Positions 29,330 through 38,153 of a DNA stretch of 64,000 nt are shown here, in pieces. The stretch lies in the NCBI RefSeq assembly GCF_001517665.2, contig NZ_LN999809.1, forward strand, positions 353,501 to 417,500. The letters run 5' to 3'. A program made the position numbers and the translations under genes. Position 1 is the first letter of the stretch. Each line of letters begins with the position of its first letter. The notes under the pieces were generated by a model that saw only the letters and a program-made list of their open reading frames with translations, had not been told where the DNA came from and did not search any database. Origin of the DNA: Peptoniphilus phoceensis (GTDB lineage: Bacteria > Bacillota > Clostridia > Tissierellales > Peptoniphilaceae).

Positions 29330-30523
29330 ATGTTAAAAGGAAAGAAAATTCTACTTGGGGTTACAGGTGGAATTGCAGTTTATAAATCTCCAGGAATTTG
29401 TAGTCTTTTAAGAAAATTAGGAGCAGAAGTAAAAGTAGTTATGACAAAAAATGCTACTGAATTTGTGACTCCACTTACTTTTCAAACTATGTCAAATAAT
29501 GTTGTTCATGGGGAAATGTTTAACCAATTATTTAATATGGATGTAGAGCATATTTCTCTTGCAAAATGGGCAGATATAATTGTAATTGCACCTGCAACAG
29601 CAAATATTATTGGCAAATTTGCCAATGGTATTGCAGATGATATGTTATCTACTGTTTTAATGGCATCAAGATCTAAGGTTATTTTAGCTCCTGGAATGAA
29701 TACAGTTATGCTTAATTCAGAAGCAAATCAAAAAAACATGAAAACTTTAAAAGATAGAGGAGTAATAATTTTAGATACAAAAGAAGATTTGCTTGCTTGT
29801 AATGATTATGGAAGCGGTAAAATGCTTGAGCCAAGTGAAATTGTAGATGAAATTGACAGAGCTCTTACAGAAAAGGATCTAGCAGGAAAGCATGTGGTAA
29901 TAACAGCCGGTCCAACAAGAGAAGCACTTGATCCCGTTAGATTTATTTCTAATTATTCTTCTGGAAAAATGGGTTATGCTCTTGCAGATAATGCAAAAAA
30001 ACGTGGAGCAAAGGTAACTTTAATTTCTGGACCAACAAAGATTGACATTCCAAAAGTTGATAATTTTATAAGAGTTACTTCAACTAGAGATATGTTTGAT
30101 GCAGTTGGAAAATATTTTGATGACTGTGATCTTTTAATAAAAGCAGCAGCTCCAAGTGATTATAGGCCAAAGACTTACAGTGAAGAAAAAATCAAAAAGG
30201 GTAATGACAGTCAAATGAATTTAATTGAGATGGAAAAAAATCCAGACATTGCAGCTCACTTTGGCAGTCAAAAGAAAAATCAAGTTATAGTAGGATTTGC
30301 AGCTGAATCAACAAACATTTATGAGTATGCAAAAGAAAAACTTGTAAAAAAGAATTTTGATATGATTGTTGTAAATAATATTAAAAAAGAAGGAGCAGGT
30401 TTTGGTTCTGACACCAACATAGTTTCTATTATTTCAAAAGAAAATACAGATGATTTAGAAATTATGAGTAAAACTGAACTTGCAAAAGAAATTTTAGATA
30501 GAGCAAAAAAACTAATGAGCTAG
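29330..30523 (+). CDS. coaBC: bifunctional phosphopantothenoylcysteine decarboxylase/ligase
   Basis: A 397-aa two-domain coenzyme A biosynthesis enzyme. The CoaC flavoprotein (1-180) shows VTGGIAVYKSPGI, SLAKWADIIVIAPATANIIGKFANGIADD and PGMNTVML. The CoaB ligase (about 185-397) shows ITAGPTREALDPVRFISNYSSGKMGYALA and AAPSDYRPK. It joins cysteine to phosphopantothenate and then decarboxylates it to phosphopantetheine. Its stop codon lies inside a terminator hairpin that precedes priA. Confidence 0.96.
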   Translation: MLKGKKILLGVTGGIAVYKSPGICSLLRKLGAEVKVVMTKNATEFVTPLTFQTMSNNVVHGEMFNQLFNMDVEHISLAKWADIIVIAPATANIIGKFANGIADDMLSTVLMASRSKVILAPGMNTVMLNSEANQKNMKTLKDRGVIILDTKEDLLACNDYGSGKMLEPSEIVDEIDRALTEKDLAGKHVVITAGPTREALDPVRFISNYSSGKMGYALADNAKKRGAKVTLISGPTKIDIPKVDNFIRVTSTRDMFDAVGKYFDDCDLLIKAAAPSDYRPKTYSEEKIKKGNDSQMNLIEMEKNPDIAAHFGSQKKNQVIVGFAAESTNIYEYAKEKLVKKNFDMIVVNNIKKEGAGFGSDTNIVSIISKENTDDLEIMSKTELAKEILDRAKKLMS

Positions 30524-30541
30524 AGAAATCTAGCTCTTTTG
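30517..30541 (+). terminator. terminator overlapping coaBC stop codon
   Basis: A perfect 8-bp stem GAGCTAGA/TCTAGCTC with GAAA loop, then TTTTG. The 5' arm contains the last sense codons and the UAG stop (30521-30523) of coaBC. A ribosome finishing coaBC would cover this arm, so read-through into priA may depend on translation. Confidence 0.8.
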
Positions 30542-30552
30542 TAGGTGAAGAT

Positions 30553-32892
30553 ATGTTTGCAGATATTTTTATTGAAAATAATTTTCAAAAAATTGATAAA
30601 CTTTATACATATATAGTAAAAGATGATGTTAAACCTGGTATGAGAGTTCTCGTAAATTTTGGGAAGTCTTACAGAGTTGGTATCGTCCTTTTTTTACATG
30701 AAAATTATAAAGGTGATCACTTTGATAATTTAAAAGAAATTCATTCTGTTTTAGATGATGAACCAATTATTTCAGAGGAATTGATAAAATTAGGACTTTG
30801 GATGAAGGATAGATATCTTATTGGTTATTCAAAAGCATTCTCACCAATTTTGCCACCGGGAAATCTTCAAAAAATTAAGAAAAAAATAGTTATAGAAAAA
30901 TATCCTCATGGTGGAGATTTAGAGAAACTCAATTCAGTTGATTTAAATAAATATTTTGAAGATTTAAGCGAAGAAGAAAAACAAATTATAAAGAAATTAA
31001 GAGCTAAGGGATACATAAAATATGTCTACGATTCTCTTGTAACAGTGAAAGCGAAACTTGTTAATTATCTGAGAGTTTCTAAAGATTTTGATGCAAAAAA
31101 TCTTGAAGGAATCAGTGAAAAACAAGCAAAAGTTTTTAATTTTATAAAGATGGAAAAAGATATATCCCGTGTTGATGTGATGACTAAACTTAATATTTCT
31201 TATTCGCCTATAAAAAGTCTAATTAATAAAAATTTAATAGAAGAATATAAAAAGGAAATTAATAGAAATCCTATAAAAAAAGATTTTAAAAGAGAAAAAA
31301 TCCCACTAAACACAGAACAACAAACTGCTTTAAAAAGAATTTTAGAAACTGACAAAGTTGTCAGTCTACTACATGGATTGACAGGATCAGGAAAAACCGA
31401 AGTCTATTTAAATATTGCATCTAAAATTATTGAAGACGGCGGTCAAGTAATTGTACTTGTTCCAGAAATAGGTTTAACTCCACAAATGATTGAAAGGTTC
31501 AAGGGCTGGTTTGGAGATGAAGTAGCCATAATCCATTCAAAGCTTTCTTCTGGGGAGAGATATGATGAATATCGTAAAATCTTAAATAATGAAGTTAAAA
31601 TTGTTGTAGGAGTAAGAAGTGCAGTTTTTGCACCTTTTAATAATTTAAAGATGATAATAATTGACGAATCTCACGATTCATCTTATGAGTTTCACGATAA
31701 TTTAAAATACGACACAATAGAAGTTGCGATTAATAGAATGAAGAATAGTGGAAAAGTTCTATTAGGCTCAGCAACTCCTTCTGTAGAATCTTATTTTTAT
31801 GCCAAGAGAGATTTTTATAATTTATGTCAATTAAAAAATAGGGCAAAAAAAGGTGCATTGTTACCAGAAACAAAAATAGTTGACATGAGAGAAGAATTAG
31901 TAATGGGAAATATTTCCATATTTAGTAGAGAACTCAAAGATGAAATAAGTAAAAAATTAAAAAATAATGAACAAATTATTTTATTTTTAAATCGAAGAGG
32001 ATTTTCTAATTTTATTTCATGCAGGTCTTGTGGAGAAGTTATTAAATGTGACGATTGTGATATTTCAATGACTTATCACAAGGCTAAGAACAGATTAATT
32101 TGTCACTATTGTGGTAAAACAAAAGCCCTTCCTAAAGTTTGCCCTTCTTGTGGTTCTAAATTTATCAAGCAATTTGGTGTTGGAACACAAAGAGTTGAAG
32201 AAGAAGTTAAAAAAAATTTTCCTGAAGCTAGAGTTTTAAGAATGGACAGAGACACCACTACAAAAAAAGATTCCTTTAATAAATTTTATGAAAAAATAAA
32301 AAATAAAGAAGCTGATATTATTATTGGAACTCAAATGGTTTCCAAAGGTTTTGATTTTGAAGATGTAACTTTAGTTGGAATTGTGGCTGCTGATTTATCC
32401 CTATATATATCTGATTATAAAGCTCGTGAGAGAACTTTTCAGCTTATAACACAAGTTTCAGGAAGAGCAGGTCGTGCTTCAAAAAAAGGTAAAGTAATTA
32501 TTCAAACATACAGCCCAGATAGTGAAATTATAAAATATTCTGCACTTGGAGATTATGAAGATTTTTATAATTATGAAATTGAGGAAAGAAAAGTTTATTT
32601 GTATCCACCCTACACAAAGTTAGTTGAACTAGAATTTTCTTCTTATGATGAAAGCTTGACTGAGATTTGGGCACAGAAATTTCTCAATCAAATGTCAATT
32701 GATTTAAAAGGTATGGATATAATGCTTACAAAATTTATTAAAATGCCTAAGATAAAAAATATAAATAAAACCAAGTTCTCAATTAAGCTCAAACCTAGAG
32801 ATTTATCTTTGTTAACAGAGGGTCTAAAAAGGGTAATAAGAAATAGTAAGATAGAAGAAGAAAGAAAAATAATATTAAATATAGAATTTTAG
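30553..32892 (+). CDS. priA: primosomal protein N' (replication restart helicase PriA)
   Basis: A 779-aa superfamily 2 helicase that reloads the replisome at stalled forks. It has an N-terminal DNA-binding domain (1-100) and a helicase core with Walker A HGLTGSGKTEVYLNIA and motif II IIIDESHD (DESH rather than the common DEEH). An eight-cysteine zinc module contains CRSCGEV, CDDCD, CHYCGKT and CPSCGSK (about 492-535). The late motif VSGRAGRASKKGKV is followed by the family C-terminal domain. ATG follows GTAGGTGAAGAT immediately after a terminator. Confidence 0.96.
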   Translation: MFADIFIENNFQKIDKLYTYIVKDDVKPGMRVLVNFGKSYRVGIVLFLHENYKGDHFDNLKEIHSVLDDEPIISEELIKLGLWMKDRYLIGYSKAFSPILPPGNLQKIKKKIVIEKYPHGGDLEKLNSVDLNKYFEDLSEEEKQIIKKLRAKGYIKYVYDSLVTVKAKLVNYLRVSKDFDAKNLEGISEKQAKVFNFIKMEKDISRVDVMTKLNISYSPIKSLINKNLIEEYKKEINRNPIKKDFKREKIPLNTEQQTALKRILETDKVVSLLHGLTGSGKTEVYLNIASKIIEDGGQVIVLVPEIGLTPQMIERFKGWFGDEVAIIHSKLSSGERYDEYRKILNNEVKIVVGVRSAVFAPFNNLKMIIIDESHDSSYEFHDNLKYDTIEVAINRMKNSGKVLLGSATPSVESYFYAKRDFYNLCQLKNRAKKGALLPETKIVDMREELVMGNISIFSRELKDEISKKLKNNEQIILFLNRRGFSNFISCRSCGEVIKCDDCDISMTYHKAKNRLICHYCGKTKALPKVCPSCGSKFIKQFGVGTQRVEEEVKKNFPEARVLRMDRDTTTKKDSFNKFYEKIKNKEADIIIGTQMVSKGFDFEDVTLVGIVAADLSLYISDYKARERTFQLITQVSGRAGRASKKGKVIIQTYSPDSEIIKYSALGDYEDFYNYEIEERKVYLYPPYTKLVELEFSSYDESLTEIWAQKFLNQMSIDLKGMDIMLTKFIKMPKIKNINKTKFSIKLKPRDLSLLTEGLKRVIRNSKIEEERKIILNIEF

Positions 32893-32900
32893 GTGATTAG

Positions 32901-33383
32901 ATGGCAATAAGAAAAATTAGAATAGATGAAGATCCAATACTTAGAAAAAAATCTAAGCTAGTTACAAATTACAATGATAGATTAAAAACTTTAATAGATG
33001 ATATGTACGAAACAATGGATGTAGCCTATGGAGTAGGTCTTGCGGCACCTCAAATTGGAATTCTTAAAAGATTAATTGTTGTTGATAATAGAGATGAAAA
33101 TGAAGAAGAAGGCATGAGATTTTATATGATTAACCCTCAAATTATCGAAAAAGAGGGGGAAGAAGTTTCAATGGAAGGTTGTCTTTCAGTTCCAGGAAAG
33201 CAAGGCACAGTTAAAAGAGCAAAAAATATAAAAGTTAAATACAATGATTTGGATGGAAATGAAAAATTTATGGAAGCAGAAGATTTCTTGGCAAGGATTA
33301 TTCAACACGAAACCGATCATCTTGATGGAATACTTTATACTGACAAGGCAATTGAAATGTATGAAGCAGGGAGTGAAGAGTAA
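32901..33383 (+). CDS. def: peptide deformylase
   Basis: A 160-aa metalloenzyme that removes the formyl group from new polypeptides. All three motifs are present: GVGLAAPQIG (about 46-55), EGCLSVPG (about 95-102, metal-binding cysteine) and the HExxH helix in QHETDHLDG (about 135-143). Length is standard for type 1. ATG follows AGGTGATTAG. The TAATG junction with fmt couples it to the enzyme that adds the formyl group. Confidence 0.97.
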   Translation: MAIRKIRIDEDPILRKKSKLVTNYNDRLKTLIDDMYETMDVAYGVGLAAPQIGILKRLIVVDNRDENEEEGMRFYMINPQIIEKEGEEVSMEGCLSVPGKQGTVKRAKNIKVKYNDLDGNEKFMEAEDFLARIIQHETDHLDGILYTDKAIEMYEAGSEE

Positions 33384-34309
33384 TGAAGTTTATTTTTATG
33401 GGTACTCCTGAATTTTCTGTTCCAATATTGGAAAGGTTAAATAAATTGGGAGATATAGCTCTTGTTGTTTCTCAAGAAGATAAGAGAAAGGGAAGAGGAA
33501 AAAAAGTTACAAAAACTCCTGTAAAAGTAAAAGCAGAAGAACTAGGTCTTGAAGTTTATCAAGCAAAAGATATCAATTCTGCCGAGGCTATAGAAAAACT
33601 TAGAGAGGTTGAAGCTGATATTATTGTTGTTGTTGCTTATGGACAGATTTTAACAAAAGATATAATAGATTTGCCAAAAAAATATATTGTAAATGTTCAC
33701 GCTTCACTTTTGCCACAATTTAGAGGAGCTGCTCCAATTAATAGAGTCATAATTGAAGGTTATGAAAAAACTGGAGTAAGTCTAATGAGAGTAGAAGAAG
33801 GTCTTGATTCTGGAGCAGTATCTAATATAAAAGAAATTGATATAGCTTCTATGGATGCAGGAGAATTAGAAGATAAACTTTCAATAATGGGTGCAGATCT
33901 TTTGGAAGAATTTATTAAAGATGTAGAGGAAGAAAAGGTTAAATTTGCTGAGCAAGATGAAACAAAAAAAACATACGCAAATAAAATTTTAAAAGATGAT
34001 TTAATTTTAAATTTTGATGAAACTTCAAGAGATATTGTAAACAGAATTAGAGGACTCAGCCCAAATTATGGGGTAAAATTTAATTATAAAGATAAATTTT
34101 ATAAGGTTTTTAGGGCTGAAGAAGTTCAAACTTCACAAGATGATAAAGCTGGAACTATTTTAAAATCAGATAAAGAATTATTAATTAAAACTTCTGATGG
34201 GGCAATTTCAGTAAAAGAAATTCAAGCTCCAGGCAAGAGAGTTATGGGAATTGATGACTTTTTACGTGGAAATAAATTTGAAGAAAATTATGTGATTGGA
34301 GGAAAATAA
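33383..34309 (+). CDS. fmt: methionyl-tRNA formyltransferase
   Basis: A 308-aa enzyme formylating initiator Met-tRNA with 10-formyltetrahydrofolate. The N-terminal Rossmann domain starts FMGTPEFSVPIL. The active-site segment is NVHASLLPQFRGAAPI (about 107-122), followed by GVSLMRVEEGLDSGAV. The C-terminal OB-like domain covers about 205-305. It overlaps def by one base upstream and the metallopeptidase gene by one base downstream. Confidence 0.97.
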   Translation: MKFIFMGTPEFSVPILERLNKLGDIALVVSQEDKRKGRGKKVTKTPVKVKAEELGLEVYQAKDINSAEAIEKLREVEADIIVVVAYGQILTKDIIDLPKKYIVNVHASLLPQFRGAAPINRVIIEGYEKTGVSLMRVEEGLDSGAVSNIKEIDIASMDAGELEDKLSIMGADLLEEFIKDVEEEKVKFAEQDETKKTYANKILKDDLILNFDETSRDIVNRIRGLSPNYGVKFNYKDKFYKVFRAEEVQTSQDDKAGTILKSDKELLIKTSDGAISVKEIQAPGKRVMGIDDFLRGNKFEENYVIGGK

Positions 34310-35001
34310 TGTTTGGACCTTATTTTTACACTTATGATTACTCTTATTTAATCTACATTCTTCCAGGGCTTATCTTGGCAATGTATGCACAAGCAAAAAT
34401 AAGTTCTGCTTATGAAAAATACAATAAGGTAACTGCTTCAACTGGTCTAAGTGGGGCAGAAGTTGCAAGGAAAATTTTAGATAGAAATGGACTAAATTAT
34501 GTTGATATAAAGATGGTTGATGGTAAGTTATCTGATCACTATGATCCAAGAGATAAAACCCTTAACTTATCAAGAGATGTTTATTATAAAAATTCCATTG
34601 CTTCAGTTTCAATAGCTGCTCACGAAGTTGGTCACGCTATACAAGATTCAGTTGATTATGCACCTTTAAAAATAAGAGCAGCCTTAGTACCACTTGCGAA
34701 TCTAGGAACACAACTTTCCTTTATTTTAATAATACTTGGATTTTTCTTTTCAGTATTTTTTACAAAATTAGGGATTGCTTTATTTTTCTTTGCTGTATTA
34801 TTTCAAATAGTAACTCTTCCTGTTGAGTACAATGCCTCTAATAGGGCAAAAAAAGAGTTAGCAATGGGAATTATTACAGAAGAAGATTTAAAAGGAACAA
34901 GAGAGGTTCTAAGTGCAGCAGCCTTAACTTATGTTGCATCAACAATTGTTGCAATTGGACAATTTTTAAGATTACTTAGCATATTTGGAAGAAGAGATTA
35001 A
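34309..35001 (+). CDS. membrane zinc metallopeptidase, YugP family
   Basis: A 230-aa membrane protein with a first helix near residues 8-27 and HEVGHAIQD (HExxH zinc motif, about 102-110). Two more helices (about 130-165) and a fourth near 200-222 follow. This matches the YugP/DUF neutral zinc metallopeptidase family of Firmicutes, with ASNRAKKEL as a second conserved patch. Its substrate is not established. It lies between fmt and rsmB in a chain of one-base overlaps, the same place as in many Clostridia. Confidence 0.88.
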   Translation: MFGPYFYTYDYSYLIYILPGLILAMYAQAKISSAYEKYNKVTASTGLSGAEVARKILDRNGLNYVDIKMVDGKLSDHYDPRDKTLNLSRDVYYKNSIASVSIAAHEVGHAIQDSVDYAPLKIRAALVPLANLGTQLSFILIILGFFFSVFFTKLGIALFFFAVLFQIVTLPVEYNASNRAKKELAMGIITEEDLKGTREVLSAAALTYVASTIVAIGQFLRLLSIFGRRD

Positions 35002-36296
35002 TGAAAAATACAAGAGAAAAAGCACTACAAATAATAAATGATGTCCTCTACAAGGGGACATTTTTAGAAGAAAGTTTAGAAATTCTAAAAAATTCCAAAA
35101 TTGATGAGAGGGATTATGCTTTTATAAAAGAAATAACTACTGGAGTTATAAGGAATAAAACTTATCTAGATTATGTTATAAAAGAGAATTCAAGGGTTAA
35201 ATTTAATAGAATTCACAAATTAATACTTAGCATTCTTGAGATGGCAGTTTATCAAATGTATTTTCTTGATAAAGTTCCAGATTATTCTATAGTTGATGAG
35301 TCAGTAAATCTTGCAAAAATTTATGGTAATAAGGGATCTATTTCTTTTACCAATGGTATTCTTAGGAGTATTTCTAAAAAAGATAAAGTTCAAGTTAAAA
35401 TAAAGGACAGCATAGATAATCTTTCAACTTTTTACTCTCATCCAAGATTTTACACTGAGTATTTTTATAAAAATTATGGTGAGGATTTTACTAAAAAGTT
35501 ACTCAAGGCAAATAATGAAAAAGCACCTTTTACAATAAGGGTAAATAGTTTAAAAACAAATAAAGAAGATTTGCTAAATAAACTAAATGAACTAGGATAT
35601 AAGGTTTTAGAGACGAGTTTTGAAAATGCTTTAAATATTGATAATCCCAATGGTATCATTGATACAGACCTATTTAAAGAAGGATATTTTTATGTACAAG
35701 ATTTAGGCTCAATTTTAGTTTCTAGTTTTTTAAATCCAAAAAAAGATTCAAAAGTCTTAGATTTATGTGCGGCACCTGGTGGAAAGACAAGTCATTTATC
35801 AGAAATAATGGAAAACACTGGTGAAATTATTGCCTGTGACAAATCAAAGGGTAAAGTTAAAATAATTAAAGAAAATGCTAAAAGACTTGGATGCAAAAAT
35901 ATTAGTCCAATAATAAACGATGCTAGAGTTTTAAATGAAGAATTTATTGAGAATTTTGACTATGTTTTAGTTGATGCACCTTGTTCTGGAACTGGACTGT
36001 ATAGAAAGAAACCGGATATAAAATGGAATAAGAATATTGAAGATATAAAAGAACTTTCTGAAATTCAATTGGAAATATTAGAGAATGCAAAAGAATATCT
36101 AAAGGTCAATGGATTTTTACTTTATTCTACTTGTTCACTTTCTAAGATTGAAAATGAAGATGTCATTCACAAATTCTTAAACAAAAATAGAAATTTTAAA
36201 ATAATAAAATTAAGAGATAAGGAGATTTTAAAACTATTCCCATCAGTAGATGGAAGTGATGGTTTTTCTATATGTCTATTAGAAAAAATATCTTAA
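35001..36296 (+). CDS. rsmB: 16S rRNA (cytosine-967 C5) methyltransferase
   Basis: A 431-aa RsmB/Sun enzyme. An N-terminal NusB-like RNA-binding domain (about 1-130) is joined to a SAM methyltransferase domain. Motif I is LDLCAAPGGKTSHLSE (about 252-267); motif IV is VDAPCSGTGLYRKKPDI with the general Pro-Cys; motif VI is YSTCSLSKIENE with the nucleophilic cysteine. It ends the chain of overlapping genes that began at def and is followed by a strong terminator. Confidence 0.95.
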   Translation: MKNTREKALQIINDVLYKGTFLEESLEILKNSKIDERDYAFIKEITTGVIRNKTYLDYVIKENSRVKFNRIHKLILSILEMAVYQMYFLDKVPDYSIVDESVNLAKIYGNKGSISFTNGILRSISKKDKVQVKIKDSIDNLSTFYSHPRFYTEYFYKNYGEDFTKKLLKANNEKAPFTIRVNSLKTNKEDLLNKLNELGYKVLETSFENALNIDNPNGIIDTDLFKEGYFYVQDLGSILVSSFLNPKKDSKVLDLCAAPGGKTSHLSEIMENTGEIIACDKSKGKVKIIKENAKRLGCKNISPIINDARVLNEEFIENFDYVLVDAPCSGTGLYRKKPDIKWNKNIEDIKELSEIQLEILENAKEYLKVNGFLLYSTCSLSKIENEDVIHKFLNKNRNFKIIKLRDKEILKLFPSVDGSDGFSICLLEKIS

Positions 36297-36302
36297 TATA
36301 TT

Positions 36303-36331
36303 GGCTGTGAAAAACATTCACAGTCTTTTTT
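36303..36331 (+). terminator. intrinsic terminator after rsmB
   Basis: An 8-bp stem (36303-36310 with 36318-36325; one G-U pair) and six T residues, six bases past the rsmB stop codon. Confidence 0.88.
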
Positions 36332-36377
36332 ATATTAAATTAATTTTTTAAATATATTTTTATTTGTAGAAGTCTAA

Positions 36378-36386
36378 TGGTATAAT
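36378..36386 (+). promoter_or_regulatory. extended -10 promoter for rlmN operon
   Basis: TGGTATAAT, a textbook extended -10, with an AT-rich but poor -35. Transcription would start near 36393, giving a leader of about 17 bases that includes the rlmN ribosome site. Confidence 0.65.
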
Positions 36387-36409
36387 GATTAGATGAATAG
36401 GTGGTTTTA

Positions 36410-37429
36410 ATGGAATTAAATTCTATGTATGAAGATGAACTTCGCCAATTTTTTGAAGATAAGGGCGAAAAGGCCTTTAGAGGTTCTCAGCTTTTTACTT
36501 TTTTTCACGATAAAAAAAGGTATGATATAGAGAATTCAAATCTTTCGACAAAAGCAATCTCAATTATTGAAAAAGAAGAAATAAATAGACTTGAGATTTT
36601 TAAAAGTTTTGATTCAAAATTAGATGAAACAAAAAAGATGCTTTTTAAATTAAAAGACAACAATTTAATTGAAGGGGTCTTAATGGAGTACAAGCATGGA
36701 TATTCTCAATGTGTGTCAAGTCAAGTTGGCTGCAGAATGGGTTGTGACTTTTGTGCTTCTACAAAATCTGGACTTGTGAGAAATCTAACAGCAGGAGAAA
36801 TGCTCTCTCAGGTTTATGAAATTGAAAATAAATATAAGATTAAAGTCTCTAATTTTATTTTAATGGGAAGTGGTGAACCACTTGATAATTTTCCTGAAGT
36901 AATTAGATTTATAAAATTACTTCACGATGAAAAGGGGCACAATACAAGTTATAGAAATATAACAATTTCAACTTGTGGAGTGGCTGATAAGATTTATGAT
37001 TTAGCAGATATAAATCTTCCAATTAATCTTGCTATTAGCCTTCATCAAACTAATGATAAAGATAGGTCAAATCTTATGCCAATTAACAGACGATTTAATC
37101 TTTCTGATTTGAAAAAATCATTGGAATATTATATTGAAAAGACTAATAATAGGATTACTTTTGAATATACTCTAATTAAGAATCAAAATGATGGCAAAAA
37201 AAATATTGATGAATTTTATAATTTTGCAAAAAATTTAAAGTGCCATATTAATTTAATCCCATTAAATCCAATAGAAGAATTTGATGAAAAGAGACCTTCC
37301 AAAGAGGAGATAAATCATTTTAAAAATGAACTCGAAAAAAAGGGATTTAATGTGACAATAAGAAGAGAACTAGGAAGGGACATCAGCGCCTCATGTGGAC
37401 AACTAAGGCGTAAGATTGAGGTGAAATAA
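36410..37429 (+). CDS. rlmN: 23S rRNA/tRNA (adenine-C2) methyltransferase RlmN
   Basis: A 339-aa radical SAM enzyme that methylates C2 of A2503 in 23S rRNA and A37 in tRNAs. The cluster motif CRMGCDFCAST (CxxxCxxC, about 104-114), LMGSGEPLDN for SAM binding, and SASCGQLR with the second catalytic cysteine near the end are all visible. I chose ATG 36410 because AGGTGG at 36399-36404 is its ribosome site. A GTG at 36401 lies within that site. The gene abuts prpC. Confidence 0.95.
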   Translation: MELNSMYEDELRQFFEDKGEKAFRGSQLFTFFHDKKRYDIENSNLSTKAISIIEKEEINRLEIFKSFDSKLDETKKMLFKLKDNNLIEGVLMEYKHGYSQCVSSQVGCRMGCDFCASTKSGLVRNLTAGEMLSQVYEIENKYKIKVSNFILMGSGEPLDNFPEVIRFIKLLHDEKGHNTSYRNITISTCGVADKIYDLADINLPINLAISLHQTNDKDRSNLMPINRRFNLSDLKKSLEYYIEKTNNRITFEYTLIKNQNDGKKNIDEFYNFAKNLKCHINLIPLNPIEEFDEKRPSKEEINHFKNELEKKGFNVTIRRELGRDISASCGQLRRKIEVK

Positions 37430-38146
37430 ATGAAAGTAGTATCAGCAACAAATGTAGGTAACTACAGAAAAAACAATGAGGATTCATATTTTTTAAATGA
37501 ATCTAAAAATTTATATATTCTAGCTGATGGAATGGGAGGTCATTTGGCAGGTGAAAGAGCCTCAAAGATGGCAACTGAAATTATTGGAAGTGACTTTGAA
37601 GGGGAAAGAGAAGTAAAAAGTATAGATGATGCTATAGAAATTCTTGCATCTTCAATAAGAGATGCCAATAAAAAAATCTATGAAAGCTCTCAAGAAAATG
37701 AAGATTACAGGGGAATGGGTACGACACTGTCTGCCGGACTAATATTAGACAATGTTCTAATTTATTCTAACATTGGTGATTCTAGGATATACAAGATAAA
37801 TAAAGATATGGAGCAATTAACAAGAGATGATTCCTTTGTAAATTATTTAATTGAGATTGGTGAAATTACTGAAGAAGAAGCAAAGAATCATCCTAAGAAA
37901 AATGTCCTTACTAAGGCAATGGGAACAACGCCTGATATTGAAGTTATAGTTAATACTCTTAATATTGAAGAGAAAGACATATTTTTATTTTGTTCTGATG
38001 GGCTCACTAATATGGTTTCTGATGAGGATATTTTTAAAATTGTAAAAGAAAATAGCCCTGAAGATGCCAGGGATAAGCTTCTTGACTTGGCTCTAAAAAA
38101 TGGCGGTATGGATAATATTACATTTATTTTAGTATTTAATGAGTAG
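37430..38146 (+). CDS. prpC: PP2C-family Ser/Thr protein phosphatase
   Basis: A 238-aa manganese-dependent phosphatase. Motifs: NVGNYRKNNEDSYF at the N-terminus, LADGMGGHLAGERAS (metal-binding aspartate and glycines, about 31-45), YSNIGDSRIYKI, and FCSDGLTNMVSDEDI plus GGMDNITFILV near the end. It reverses phosphorylation by the adjacent PknB kinase. GAGGTGAAAT inside the end of rlmN serves as its ribosome site, and there is no gap. This prpC-pknB-rsgA-rpe-thiN order is conserved in Bacillus. Confidence 0.96.
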   Translation: MKVVSATNVGNYRKNNEDSYFLNESKNLYILADGMGGHLAGERASKMATEIIGSDFEGEREVKSIDDAIEILASSIRDANKKIYESSQENEDYRGMGTTLSAGLILDNVLIYSNIGDSRIYKINKDMEQLTRDDSFVNYLIEIGEITEEEAKNHPKKNVLTKAMGTTPDIEVIVNTLNIEEKDIFLFCSDGLTNMVSDEDIFKIVKENSPEDARDKLLDLALKNGGMDNITFILVFNE

Positions 38147-38153
38147 GTGGGCA

